The notes under the pieces: generated by a model
What the model was told of the DNA's origin: nothing
Seen by the model: the letters and a program-made list of their open reading frames with translations, nothing else
Databases searched by the model: none
Source of the DNA: Bacillus gaemokensis
Lineage (GTDB): Bacteria; Bacillota; Bacilli; Bacillales; Bacillaceae_G
Direction: 5' to 3'
NCBI RefSeq assembly: GCF_001590835.1
Contig: NZ_LTAQ01000001.1
Span: 762,622-826,621, forward strand
DNA: 64,000 nt
Program-made: the position numbers and the translations under genes
Part shown: piece after piece, positions 38,247-46,186 of the stretch
Position numbering within the stretch: the stretch's first letter is position 1
Layout of the letters: each line of letters begins with the position of its first letter

Positions 38247-38327
38247 TTACATGTAGGTTTTCATCCAGCGATTAGTCCTAGCGTGCATCCCAACAAAAAA
38301 TCCCTGTACAAGGATAAGAATTTCCAT
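38247..38327 (-). CDS. Possible 26-residue peptide
   Basis: ATG at 38327 preceded by GGGAGAGGA. It encodes MEILILVQGFFVGMHARTNR plus six residues, then TAA. The half-hydrophobic, half-basic composition looks like a small membrane peptide. The ribosome site is very close to the start and the length gives little statistical weight. It lies between the hydroxylase gene and the terminator at 38162, so it could be co-transcribed. Confidence 0.3.
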   Translation of the reverse strand: MEILILVQGFFVGMHARTNRWMKTYM

Positions 38328-38353
38328 TCCTCTCCCAACCCTCAAAATAATTT

Positions 38354-38941
38354 TTAATATTGAGGTTTTTCACGAAACCATAATGTAGCAATCCATTTTT
38401 CTCCTTCATGTACTGCACAACCTTCATGCATGGAAAGCGGATGTGGTTCATTTGTCCCCCTTTTACAATTCTCAAAAATTAGTAGTTTCCCTTCACTTGG
38501 AGTAACCGTGAGATTCAGAGAAGGGAAAACTGTTTCTCCACCTGCTTCTACTACGTTCAAATAAAGGATAGCAGTATAAATTCGTTGTCCCCCGTGTTCA
38601 ACTCGCTCCCTTCCGTACTCAGTGCCCGTATTATAACAGTCCATATGAGCATCAAATTTCCCTCCAACTTCATATCGAGCTGCCTGTAATGGCTCAGCAT
38701 GATTAAGTGGCAAGGTCATAATAGAAGCAATACGTTCTGATACTCGACTAACAATGCCATACGAATAGTGCGGAAGCCAAGTAAAGTCTGACTTTCTCTC
38801 CCCTGTATGCCCAAAGAATTGTGCAGGCTGGATGTGCTGTTTTGCTAATTCAATTAACTCTCGACATTCTGCTGGTGTAATTATTTGTTCATACTGGGCT
38901 ACAAAAGGCTCAGCATGGAGAACGATTGGCTGTTCTTTCAT
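38354..38941 (-). CDS. 2OG-Fe(II) oxygenase, prolyl-4-hydroxylase type
   Basis: Dioxygenase of 195 residues of the P4Hc group. The iron ligands are the histidine and aspartate in KFDAHMDCYN and the distal histidine in NEPHPLSMHEG. The lysine or arginine that binds 2-oxoglutarate is in GEKWIATLWFRE. The double-stranded beta-helix strands (GQRIYTAILYLNVVEAGGET, VTPSEGKLLIF) are complete. Related enzymes in the B. cereus group act on proline-rich or collagen-like peptides; the substrate here is inferred only. The ATG follows GAGGGGG. A weak hairpin overlaps the stop. Confidence 0.9.
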   Translation of the reverse strand: MKEQPIVLHAEPFVAQYEQIITPAECRELIELAKQHIQPAQFFGHTGERKSDFTWLPHYSYGIVSRVSERIASIMTLPLNHAEPLQAARYEVGGKFDAHMDCYNTGTEYGRERVEHGGQRIYTAILYLNVVEAGGETVFPSLNLTVTPSEGKLLIFENCKRGTNEPHPLSMHEGCAVHEGEKWIATLWFREKPQY

Positions 38942-39066
38942 ACGTTGTAATCCCCCTCAATCTTTATTGAACGACATTATTATATTTATGTGCATGAAAT
39001 TGAATAGATGTTACGAACAATCATTCAGACAGTGCAAACTTTTTTAGCTTAAAAACTTTTTCTTTC

Positions 39067-39168
39067 ATAGAATGAAACTTTAAGTAGTAGAAGGACCTCA
39101 TCCCCCACCTAAATTCTTTTGCAGAATCTTGATCCGTGGGTATAGCTGCCCGCAAATAGCGAGATAAA
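39067..39168. repeat. Shortened bcr1-related fragment
   Basis: About 100 bases resembling the second half of the complete copies. It starts near TAGAATGAAACTTTAA, contains CTCATCCCCCACCTAAATTCTT and ends CGAGATAAA. The middle part is missing and the remainder has diverged. It lies in the gap 38942-39266 between the hydroxylase and isdG, just before the Fur box. Confidence 0.5.
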
Positions 39169-39190
39169 TTTCTTTTATCCTCATTGACAA

Positions 39191-39211
39191 TGATAACGAT
39201 TTTCATTATCA
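39191..39211 (+). promoter_or_regulatory. Fur box of isdG
   Basis: TGATAACGATTTTCATTATCA contains a 19-base Fur match (39192-39210), identical at 16 of 19 positions to GATAATGATAATCATTATC. It lies 56 bases before the isdG start, where Fur-iron would block the promoter. Confidence 0.88.
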
Positions 39212-39266
39212 TTTATTTAAAGGTAGATTATGAAAATAATGGGAGACTTTCAGGAGGAATAAAGAC

Positions 39267-39590
39267 ATGATTATTGTGACAAATACATCGAAAATTACAA
39301 AAGGTGATGCACATAAGTTGATCGAGCGCTTCAATAAAGTAGGTAAAGTAGAAACAATGCCTGGTTTTTTAGGTTTAGAGGTTCTGCTGACTGAAAATAC
39401 AGTTGATTATGATGAAGTGACAATTAGCACACGTTGGAATTCAAAAGAAGACTTTCAAGGCTGGACAAAGAGCAATGCTTTTAAAGACGCTCATTCACAT
39501 CGTAGTGGATTACCAGAATATATTATCGAAAATAAAATCTCTTTCTACGATGTTAAAATTGTCCGCATGCCAATTGCTGCAGCTCAATAA
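39267..39590 (+). CDS. isdG: Heme-degrading monooxygenase
   Basis: Cytoplasmic enzyme of 107 residues with the ferredoxin-like ABM fold that opens the heme ring and frees iron. The catalytic triad of staphylococcal IsdI (Asn6, Trp66, His76) falls at exactly the same positions here: IVTNTSK, FQGWTKS and [10 protein letters not shown]. The ATG has CAGGAGGA upstream. A Fur box controls it, and it is convergent with the heme uptake operon that ends in srtB. Confidence 0.96.
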   Translation: MIIVTNTSKITKGDAHKLIERFNKVGKVETMPGFLGLEVLLTENTVDYDEVTISTRWNSKEDFQGWTKSNAFKDAHSHRSGLPEYIIENKISFYDVKIVRMPIAAAQ

Positions 39591-39621
39591 AAAACCTCGT
39601 TTTTTAACCTTTTTAATTATC

Positions 39622-39671
39622 GGTATAGAAGTGTAAGAAGCAGCATACATTCTTTCACTTCTATACCTTTT
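39622..39671. terminator. Bidirectional terminator between isdG and srtB
   Basis: Arms GGTATAGAAGTG (39622-39633) and CACTTCTATACC (39656-39667), followed by TTTTTT on the plus strand, serve both convergent units. Confidence 0.75.
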
Positions 39672-39678
39672 TTCATTC

Positions 39679-40443
39679 TCAACTTCGTTTCACCAACTTC
39701 GCATGTACGACTAACCTTCCTGCCTCTGGATCAAGCGCATAGTCACACGTAGACAATGTCAAAATTTGATCATTTGCTGTAACAGCCGTATCTACTTTAT
39801 AAAGTGATTTCTCTTTAATATTTTGTAAGAACGATGTGTATTCCTCATCGTTTTTAAAATCCGTTTGAATATAATAGAAATCGGTCGTTGTTGTATATGC
39901 TGAAAAAACTTCGACATCATATCCTTCAAATAAAGTATCATAATATAACTTATGGTGAGACATAAAAAAGTCTTTCTCTAACATTTTTTTTAAACTACCA
40001 AACATAGAGCCATCTTTCATGCGGTGACCATATAAAACTGTATTTCGATTTTGAGCTTTCACATCATTACGATGATCCATAAAAATGCTTCCAGCTCTCA
40101 TATCCTCACCTTTATAATTACGATATAAATAGTAATCATTATCTTTCGCTTGCACAATTGGATAATTAATTTGTGTATCATCCATCGTAATCCATCCGAC
40201 TATTTCCGGATTAATCTTTCGCAAATTTTGGAACTGTGCACGAATTTCTCCATCAGGCGCCTTTTCTTCCATGTGACTACTTTGATAGATTTCTTGCGCT
40301 TCAGCCATTACTTTGCGATTTTCATAGTAATCCATGAACATGCCACCTAACTCATAGGCAGAATAGAAAAATATACCTAAAAAGAAAATGGTGACTATTC
40401 TTTGAAAAAGAGATTTTTTTTTCTTTCCTTTCTTGCTGCTCAA
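39679..40443 (-). CDS. srtB: Sortase B
   Basis: Membrane-bound transpeptidase of 254 residues that should attach IsdC (NPKTG motif) to the cell wall. An N-terminal signal anchor lies at about 12-30. The catalytic residues are the histidine in VLYGHRMKDGSMFG, the cysteine in TLSTCDYALD and the arginine in GRLVVHAKLV. The start is TTG after GAGGTGAT. It is the last gene of the isd operon, 44 bases after the ATPase gene, the same placement as in B. anthracis. Confidence 0.96.
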   Translation of the reverse strand: MSSKKGKKKKSLFQRIVTIFFLGIFFYSAYELGGMFMDYYENRKVMAEAQEIYQSSHMEEKAPDGEIRAQFQNLRKINPEIVGWITMDDTQINYPIVQAKDNDYYLYRNYKGEDMRAGSIFMDHRNDVKAQNRNTVLYGHRMKDGSMFGSLKKMLEKDFFMSHHKLYYDTLFEGYDVEVFSAYTTTTDFYYIQTDFKNDEEYTSFLQNIKEKSLYKVDTAVTANDQILTLSTCDYALDPEAGRLVVHAKLVKRS

Positions 40444-40486
40444 ATTATCACCTCAAAACGGATTTTTTACGGTTTCAATCCGCTTT

Positions 40487-41257
40487 TCAAATCCCCATTG
40501 GCACCATATATAGTCCCGTATCCTCATCATGCTTCACAACAACATCCACGCCATATATTGTTTTAATCATATCTTCTGTCACAACATCATCTGGTGTACC
40601 TTTCATAACAATTTCTCCATTCTTCATAACGATAATATGATCGCTATAGCGGATTGCCTGATTAATATCGTGCAATACCATAACAATCGTTAGACCATAC
40701 ACTTCATTTAATTCTTTAATTAGCTCTAATATTTCGATCTGATAATAAATATCCAAATACGTCGTCGGTTCATCTAAGAAGAGCATTGGTGTGCTTTGCG
40801 CTAAGGTCATCGCAATCCACACACGCTGCCTTTCACCACCAGATAAAGCATGTATTGCCATATCCCGCTTCTCTTGCAGATTCGTACACGTTAGAGCTCT
40901 TTCAATCGCTTCTCTATCTTCTTCGCTTTCCGAAGAAAATAAGCCTTTATGTGGCATTCGGCCAAAGCTTGTTAATTTCTCAACAGTAATGTCGGAAGGA
41001 GCTTCATTTTGCTGATGTACAACTGCTAGTTTCCAGGCAAACTCTTTCGGTTTATACTGACTAATTGCTTTTCCATCCAATATAACTTCCCCGTTCCGAG
41101 GATTATAGTTTCTGGACATGACACCTAGTAATGTTGATTTACCACAACCGTTAGGTCCAATAATCGTTGTGATTTTTCCAAGTTCAATTTCACTACTTAC
41201 AGATTTCAAACGATCTGTTACATTGTCATACGAAAATGTTACGTTTTTAATTTCCAT
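40487..41257 (-). CDS. Heme/iron ABC importer ATPase
   Basis: ATPase of the FecE/FhuC group, 256 residues from the start chosen here. Walker A is IIGPNGCGKSTLLGV, the signature is ALSGGERQRVWIAMT, Walker B is MLFLDEPTTYLDI and the switch is VMVLHDINQA. The start is ATG at 41257 (MEIKNVTFSYD), which overlaps the isdF stop by 11 bases; a GTG four codons earlier is possible. It powers the IsdE-IsdF importer. Confidence 0.93.
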   Translation of the reverse strand: MEIKNVTFSYDNVTDRLKSVSSEIELGKITTIIGPNGCGKSTLLGVMSRNYNPRNGEVILDGKAISQYKPKEFAWKLAVVHQQNEAPSDITVEKLTSFGRMPHKGLFSSESEEDREAIERALTCTNLQEKRDMAIHALSGGERQRVWIAMTLAQSTPMLFLDEPTTYLDIYYQIEILELIKELNEVYGLTIVMVLHDINQAIRYSDHIIVMKNGEIVMKGTPDDVVTEDMIKTIYGVDVVVKHDEDTGLYMVPMGI

Positions 41258-42230
41258 GGATTCGATCACTCTTTCTAAGCAAGAATATTAAGAATGGCCC
41301 ACCAATGATTGCCATAATTGTCGCTGCTGGAATTTCATTAGGCGGTACAATCAATCGTCCAATTGTATCAGCCGTTACAATTAATAACGCACCTGCAAGG
41401 GCTGAAAATGGAATAAGTACTTTATGGTCTGAACCAACCAGTTGCCGAGAAATATGCGGAATAAGCAACCCTACAAAAGCAATAACACCTGCAATTGCGG
41501 TTGATACAGCAGCTAAAAGTACAGCAATAGCTGAAATAATAAGGCGAACTCTCGTAACATGAAGCCCTAAATTTTTTGCTGTTTTATCTTGCAGAGATAA
41601 TAAGTTACACCATGCTCCTAAAAATAGTGCAAGAATGAGACCGATTGACCCATATGTAACGATAACTTCTACATCACTCCATGTTTTCATCGTTATATTC
41701 GATGTTTTTGTCTGCTTAATACTCTTAATGAAATATCCACAAATCGTAACAAAGGATTCATTTAATCCAGTAAACATCGCATTAATAGCAATCCCGATTA
41801 AAATAATCCGCAATGGGCTTAGCCCTGATTTCCAAGAAAACGAATACACAAGATAACAAGCAAACGCTCCGCCTAAAAAAGCAAATAGTGGTGTCCAAAA
41901 AAACAATTGTGGAAATAACGTAATAATAACAAGTGTCATAAAACTCGCTCCTGAAGATATCCCAATAACCCCTGCATCTGCAAGTGGATTCTTCATAACT
42001 GCTTGGAAAAGCACACCGGAAACAGCAAGTGCCGCTCCTGTAAAGAGGGCAATAATAATACGAGGGAAACGTAAATCTTTAATCACTTCAACATCCTCAT
42101 TCGTCCCCGTAAATATACCTTGCAATAGATCAATAATGTCTACCTCTAAACTCCCTTTCACTGCCGATACAGTCGTCATCACAACAAGTAAAGCCGTAAC
42201 GATGAAAAAACTCCAAAATTTTTTATTCAT
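41247..42230 (-). CDS. isdF: Heme/iron ABC importer permease (FecCD)
   Basis: Membrane subunit of 327 residues with about ten helices. Conserved FecCD stretches are IIIALFTGAALAVSGVLFQA, NPLADAGVIGISSGASF, IAGVIAFVGLLIPHISRQLV and PNEIPAATIMAIIGGPFLIF. It is full length, unlike the FecCD remnant at 28894. It lies 28 bases after isdE and overlaps the ATPase gene. The name follows the isd operon. Confidence 0.93.
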   Translation of the reverse strand: MNKKFWSFFIVTALLVVMTTVSAVKGSLEVDIIDLLQGIFTGTNEDVEVIKDLRFPRIIIALFTGAALAVSGVLFQAVMKNPLADAGVIGISSGASFMTLVIITLFPQLFFWTPLFAFLGGAFACYLVYSFSWKSGLSPLRIILIGIAINAMFTGLNESFVTICGYFIKSIKQTKTSNITMKTWSDVEVIVTYGSIGLILALFLGAWCNLLSLQDKTAKNLGLHVTRVRLIISAIAVLLAAVSTAIAGVIAFVGLLIPHISRQLVGSDHKVLIPFSALAGALLIVTADTIGRLIVPPNEIPAATIMAIIGGPFLIFLLRKSDRIHGN

Positions 42231-42258
42231 TACAATCGTCCCTTATTTATAAAATGCA

Positions 42259-43137
42259 TCATGGATACATCATTTTCTTTAGTTCATCTAGCGCTTCCAT
42301 CGCTGCTAAATTCCCTGTCGTTCCGAATAAAAGTTCTTCTAAATCATACACTCTATCATTTTTCACAGCGGAAAAATGCTTCCAAATATCATTCGTTTTA
42401 AATTCTTTATCAAACATTTTTACAACTTCATCTGGCATACCGTGAGCTGCTCGTAAAATAATATCTGGATCAGCTTTCTTTAAGTACTCCGTATTAGAAG
42501 CTAAATATTCTACCTTCTCGCCTTGTACAATATTTTTACCACCTAATTGTTTAACAAGATCACCAATATAAGAATGTTCTGTTGCCACTAAATAACTTCC
42601 TGGTACACCTAGCAGAATAAGAACTGTTGGTGCCTTCTTTCCTTTTACTTGTTTCTGAATATCTGCAACCTTTTTATCAAACTTTGTCACAACTGCTTCA
42701 GCTTGCTTCTCGCGACCGTATTTTTTTCCTAAATCAGTAATGGTATTTTGCATATTTTTCAGACTTGTTAAGTTTAAGAAGCTTGCTTTCATACCTGTTT
42801 CCTTGAAAACTGGCTTCAGTTCATATTCAAGCGTTGTAACGGATAACACCTCTGTCGGTTTCATCGATTTCACTTTTTCCATATCGGGACTCATCGGATT
42901 TCCTATCTCTGGTAAATCTTTATAACGCTTTGGTAATGTTTTATAACTTGTTGGAACTCCAATTAAATCTACTTCTAATGCATCCATAATTTCGGTCACT
43001 GCTACTGTTGTGGCAATTACACGTTCATCACTATTTTTCACCTTTTTCGCGGCGACATTTTCTTTTTTAGGTGATGAGCATCCAACTATACCAAATAGTA
43101 GACTAACAGCCATCAATGCACTGGTGATTTTCCTCAC
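42259..43137 (-). CDS. isdE: Heme-binding ABC lipoprotein
   Basis: Class III binding protein of 292 residues. The lipobox is FGIVGC (cysteine 20). The mature part is a two-lobed helical-backbone receptor (ERVIATTVAVTEIMDALEVD, PEIGNPMSPDMEKVKSMKPT, TVLILLGVPGSYLVA). Staphylococcal IsdE binds heme with a Met and a His; candidate residues are in NPMSPDMEKV and AAHGMPDEVV, assigned by inspection only. The start is GTG with AAAGGAG upstream. A perfect hairpin separates it from isdX2. Confidence 0.93.
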   Translation of the reverse strand: MRKITSALMAVSLLFGIVGCSSPKKENVAAKKVKNSDERVIATTVAVTEIMDALEVDLIGVPTSYKTLPKRYKDLPEIGNPMSPDMEKVKSMKPTEVLSVTTLEYELKPVFKETGMKASFLNLTSLKNMQNTITDLGKKYGREKQAEAVVTKFDKKVADIQKQVKGKKAPTVLILLGVPGSYLVATEHSYIGDLVKQLGGKNIVQGEKVEYLASNTEYLKKADPDIILRAAHGMPDEVVKMFDKEFKTNDIWKHFSAVKNDRVYDLEELLFGTTGNLAAMEALDELKKMMYP

Positions 43138-43179
43138 TTTTGATCACCACTCCTTTCAAGGCAATATCAAACTAAAAGT

Positions 43180-43213
43180 AAGTCTTGATACACAAAGAGG
43201 TGTATCAAGACTT
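43180..43213 (-). terminator. Intercistronic hairpin between isdX2 and isdE
   Basis: Perfect 14-base arms AAGTCTTGATACAC (43180-43193) and GTGTATCAAGACTT (43200-43213) with a six-base loop. Only a weak T-rich tract (ACTTTTAG) follows on the minus strand. It lies inside the isd operon, so partial termination or an RNA processing/stabilising role is likely. Confidence 0.65.
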
Positions 43214-43220
43214 AAAAAAG

Positions 43221-45644
43221 TTACAGTCTACCAGCTCTATATTTACGGATTAATAGAACAAGTGAACCTAGCAATAGCGCCATATATAAACCGATTTGTG
43301 CTGTATCTGCAGTTTTTGAGTTTTGTTCTTTTTTCGCATTGCTGTTTGTATTTGACGTTTGTTTCTTGCCATCTGCATTTCTATTAAAATCAGGGTTTTC
43401 AGTTGTTGGATTTTTAATAACTGAACCTTTTATATTTGGATTGTTTGGATTTGGATCTTCCTTAATCGTTCCTACAGCCCCAATACTATTCGGATCAAAT
43501 TGAATTTGCACATCATAGAAATGGTGATAATTCATTGAGTCGATATCTACTTTTACTTTCGTATTTAATTTTGCAAATAGATCATCTGCTTCGAATTCTA
43601 CAACTCTTGTATCCGCGTTTTTATCTTCACTTACTACTTTCGCATCTGGGAATGCACCAGCATTTTCTGTTTGGAACTTCGTAATCCATGCACTATTTTT
43701 CAATGTCATCACAACATGCTTCTTGCCATCTTTCACTGTTAATCTCGCCGGGCTTACTACATATTGGTTCATCATTGAAATTTCTTCTGTTTTATCTTTT
43801 AATACTTTAAAAGCAATGTCGTATTGACCATCTTTTAAATTTTTCGGATCAATTTTTTGATTTCCATTGTTGTTATTTCCATTTGGGCTATTATTTCCAT
43901 CAGGATTGTTGTTTCCATTCGGAGTATTATCTCCGCTTGGATTGTTATTATCATTTGGAGTATTATCTCCATCAGGGGTGTTGTTTCCGTCCTGATTACC
44001 TAAAGATTTAATACTCCCTTTATCAAATGCAAATTGAATATCGTAAAGATGATGGTAATTCATTGAATCGATATCTACTTTCACTTTTGCATTTAATTTT
44101 TTCGATAAATCGTCTACTTCTACTTCCACTACTCTTGTATCTGGCTCTTTATTTTCACTTAGCACTTTTGCATCAACGAATGCACTATTCTTTTCAAACT
44201 CAAATTTTGTAATCCATGCACTATTTGTTAAGGTGAAGGATACATATTTCTTTCCATCTTTTACTTTTAATACACCGGGACTCTTTGTATATGTGTTCAT
44301 CATTGAAATTTCTTCTGTTTTATCTTTTAGCACTTTGAAGTCAATGCTGTACTGTCCATCTTTAAGTGCATTAGGGTCTATTGTTGTGTCTCCGCCTTGG
44401 TTATTGTCTCCACCTTGGTCGTTGTTTCCACCTTGGTTATTGTCTCCACTTTGGTTGTTGTCTCCACTTTGGTTGTTGTCTCCGCCTTGGTTGTTGTCTC
44501 CACCTTGGTTATTGTCTCCACCTTGGTCGTTGTTTCCATCTTGGTTATTGTCTCCACTTTGGTTGTTGTCTCCGCCTTGGTTGTTGTCTCCACCTTGGTT
44601 GTTGTCTCCACCTTGGTTATTGTCTCCACCTTGGTTATTGTCTCCACCTTGGTTGTTGTCTCCGCCTTGGTTATCTAGAGCTTTCATACTTCCTTTATCA
44701 AATTGAATTTGAATATCATAAAAATGATGGTAATTCATCGAATCGATATCTACTTTCACTTTTGCATTTAATTTTTCCGATAAATCCTCTACATCAAATT
44801 CTACGACTCTTGTATCCGCAGCTTTATCTTCACTTATTACTGCCGCATCAACAAATGCACCAGCATTTTCTGTTTGGAACTTCGTAATCCATGAACTATT
44901 TGTTAAGGTGAAAGATACTTTTTTCTCTCCATTTTTCACCTTTAATTTCCCTGAATTTTGCGTATACGTATTCATCATGGAAATTTCATCTGTTTTATCT
45001 TTTAATACTTTAAAGGGAATACTGTACTCACCGTCTTTAATTGTGTTAGAATTTGGTTGTTGATCTGAGTCAGGCTTTTGGTCGGGCTTCTGACTTGGAT
45101 CTGGTTTTTCATTTGGATCTGGCTTAGTAGCTGGGTCCTTTTTTTCATCTGGATTTTTTGGTTCATCCAGTTTTACTACGTTAATTGGTGTAATACTTTT
45201 TTTATCAAACGAAAAACGAATATCATAGTAGTGATGGTAGTTTAAAGCATCAATATCTACTTTTACTTTCGCATTTAATATTTTCTCTAAATCTTCTACA
45301 TCAAATTCTACAACTCTTGTATCTGCATTTTTATCTTCGCTTATTACTTTCGCATCAACGAATGCTCCATTTTTTTCTGTTTCAAACTTCGTAATCCAAG
45401 CACTATGAGTTAGTGTAAAGGATACTTTCTTTTTCCCATCCTTCACTTTCAAAGTTCCTGGGCTTACAGAATAATCATTCATCATAGATTTTTCATCTGA
45501 CTTATCCTTTAGCACTTCAAACGCAATTGAATATTCACCGTCAGCCAAAGTTGTAGCTGCTTGAACTGCAAGTGGTTGTAGTGTTGATACGAATGTAAAT
45601 ATCATGAAACACATTGCGACAACAATCTTAAGGTACCTGCTCAA
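43221..45644 (-). CDS. isdX2: Four-NEAT hemophore, IsdX2-like, with sorting-signal-like tail
   Basis: Extracellular heme-binding protein of 807 residues. It has a signal peptide (1 to about 30) and four NEAT domains at about 33-155, 201-322, 426-546 and 605-730. Each has an MMN helix motif (KSMMNDY, ISMMNTY, ISMMNTY, ISMMNQY) and the heme-tyrosine motif Y-H-H-x-Y. NEAT1 and 2 are joined by a Pro/Lys/Asp spacer, 2 and 3 by fifteen hexapeptides, and 3 and 4 by an Asn/Pro/Gly spacer. The C-terminus has NSKTAD, a hydrophobic helix and RKYRAGRL, like a wall-sorting signal. The start is TTG after AAGGAG. Heme capture and relay to IsdC is known for the B. anthracis relative. Confidence 0.94.
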   Translation of the reverse strand: MSRYLKIVVAMCFMIFTFVSTLQPLAVQAATTLADGEYSIAFEVLKDKSDEKSMMNDYSVSPGTLKVKDGKKKVSFTLTHSAWITKFETEKNGAFVDAKVISEDKNADTRVVEFDVEDLEKILNAKVKVDIDALNYHHYYDIRFSFDKKSITPINVVKLDEPKNPDEKKDPATKPDPNEKPDPSQKPDQKPDSDQQPNSNTIKDGEYSIPFKVLKDKTDEISMMNTYTQNSGKLKVKNGEKKVSFTLTNSSWITKFQTENAGAFVDAAVISEDKAADTRVVEFDVEDLSEKLNAKVKVDIDSMNYHHFYDIQIQFDKGSMKALDNQGGDNNQGGDNNQGGDNNQGGDNNQGGDNNQGGDNNQSGDNNQDGNNDQGGDNNQGGDNNQGGDNNQSGDNNQSGDNNQGGNNDQGGDNNQGGDTTIDPNALKDGQYSIDFKVLKDKTEEISMMNTYTKSPGVLKVKDGKKYVSFTLTNSAWITKFEFEKNSAFVDAKVLSENKEPDTRVVEVEVDDLSKKLNAKVKVDIDSMNYHHLYDIQFAFDKGSIKSLGNQDGNNTPDGDNTPNDNNNPSGDNTPNGNNNPDGNNSPNGNNNNGNQKIDPKNLKDGQYDIAFKVLKDKTEEISMMNQYVVSPARLTVKDGKKHVVMTLKNSAWITKFQTENAGAFPDAKVVSEDKNADTRVVEFEADDLFAKLNTKVKVDIDSMNYHHFYDVQIQFDPNSIGAVGTIKEDPNPNNPNIKGSVIKNPTTENPDFNRNADGKKQTSNTNSNAKKEQNSKTADTAQIGLYMALLLGSLVLLIRKYRAGRL
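44393..44670. repeat. 18-bp coding tandem repeat in isdX2
   Basis: Fifteen copies of an 18-base unit, plus partial ends, encode GGDNNQ and variants (SGDNNQ, DGNNDQ, GGNNDQ). The pair SGDNNQ plus a GNNDQ-type unit occurs twice, which points to block duplication. The unit lacks stop codons in several frames, so spurious open frames appear on both strands. Confidence 0.9.
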
Positions 45645-45687
45645 TGGAATAACGCTCCTTCTACATGTTTTTTAAGTACTCACTGAA

Positions 45688-46155
45688 TTATTTACTAACT
45701 ACAATACTATTTACATCAAATACGATTCGAATATCATATGAGGCGTTATAATTAATAATTGGAATATTGATTTTCACCTTGCTATTTAACAGCTTTGATA
45801 AATCATTCAATTCAAATTCTACGACTCTTGTATTCTCTTTTTTATTCTCACTTACTACTGTTGTTTCTACGAATCCACCATCTTTTTCTACTTGGAAACT
45901 CTTAATAGAAGAGCTGTCTTTCACTTTGAATGAAACATATTGTTTTCCATTCTTAACTGTTAATGTCGCTGGACTTTCAAAATAACTGCCCATTCTAGAT
46001 GTTTCATCTTTATCGCCTTTCCATACTGTAAAAGCAATATTATATTTACCATCTGCAAGTTGCGTAGCTGCTTTCGTTTCTTGAGAATCTAATGTTGCCA
46101 TAAAAGTGAATAGGATTGCGAATACTGCAATAACTGCTTTTAATTGTTTGAACAT
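45688..46155 (-). CDS. isdX1: Secreted single-NEAT hemophore
   Basis: Protein of 155 residues with a signal peptide (1 to about 30) and one NEAT domain (about 33-150), and no anchor or sorting motif, so it should be released. The helix motif is ETSRMGSYF and the heme-tyrosine motif is NYNASYDIRI, with YNASY in place of the YHHxY of IsdX2. It is expected to strip heme from hemoglobin and pass it to IsdC/IsdX2, as described for B. anthracis IsdX1. It lies between isdC and isdX2 with gaps of about 30-45 bases. Confidence 0.93.
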   Translation of the reverse strand: MFKQLKAVIAVFAILFTFMATLDSQETKAATQLADGKYNIAFTVWKGDKDETSRMGSYFESPATLTVKNGKQYVSFKVKDSSSIKSFQVEKDGGFVETTVVSENKKENTRVVEFELNDLSKLLNSKVKINIPIINYNASYDIRIVFDVNSIVVSK

Positions 46156-46186
46156 ACGATCAGCACCTTTCTTATTACTCCATAGT

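Noticed and set aside
44393-44670. Possible CRISPR-like array because of regular repeats
   Set aside because: The period is 18 bases without unique spacers, lies inside a coding frame and encodes a regular hexapeptide.
44233-44887. Long open frames on the plus strand and in a second minus frame across the isdX2 repeat region
   Set aside because: They arise because the 18-base repeat has no stop codon in several frames. They lack ribosome sites and encode only repeated Trp/Leu/Val or Thr/Lys patterns.
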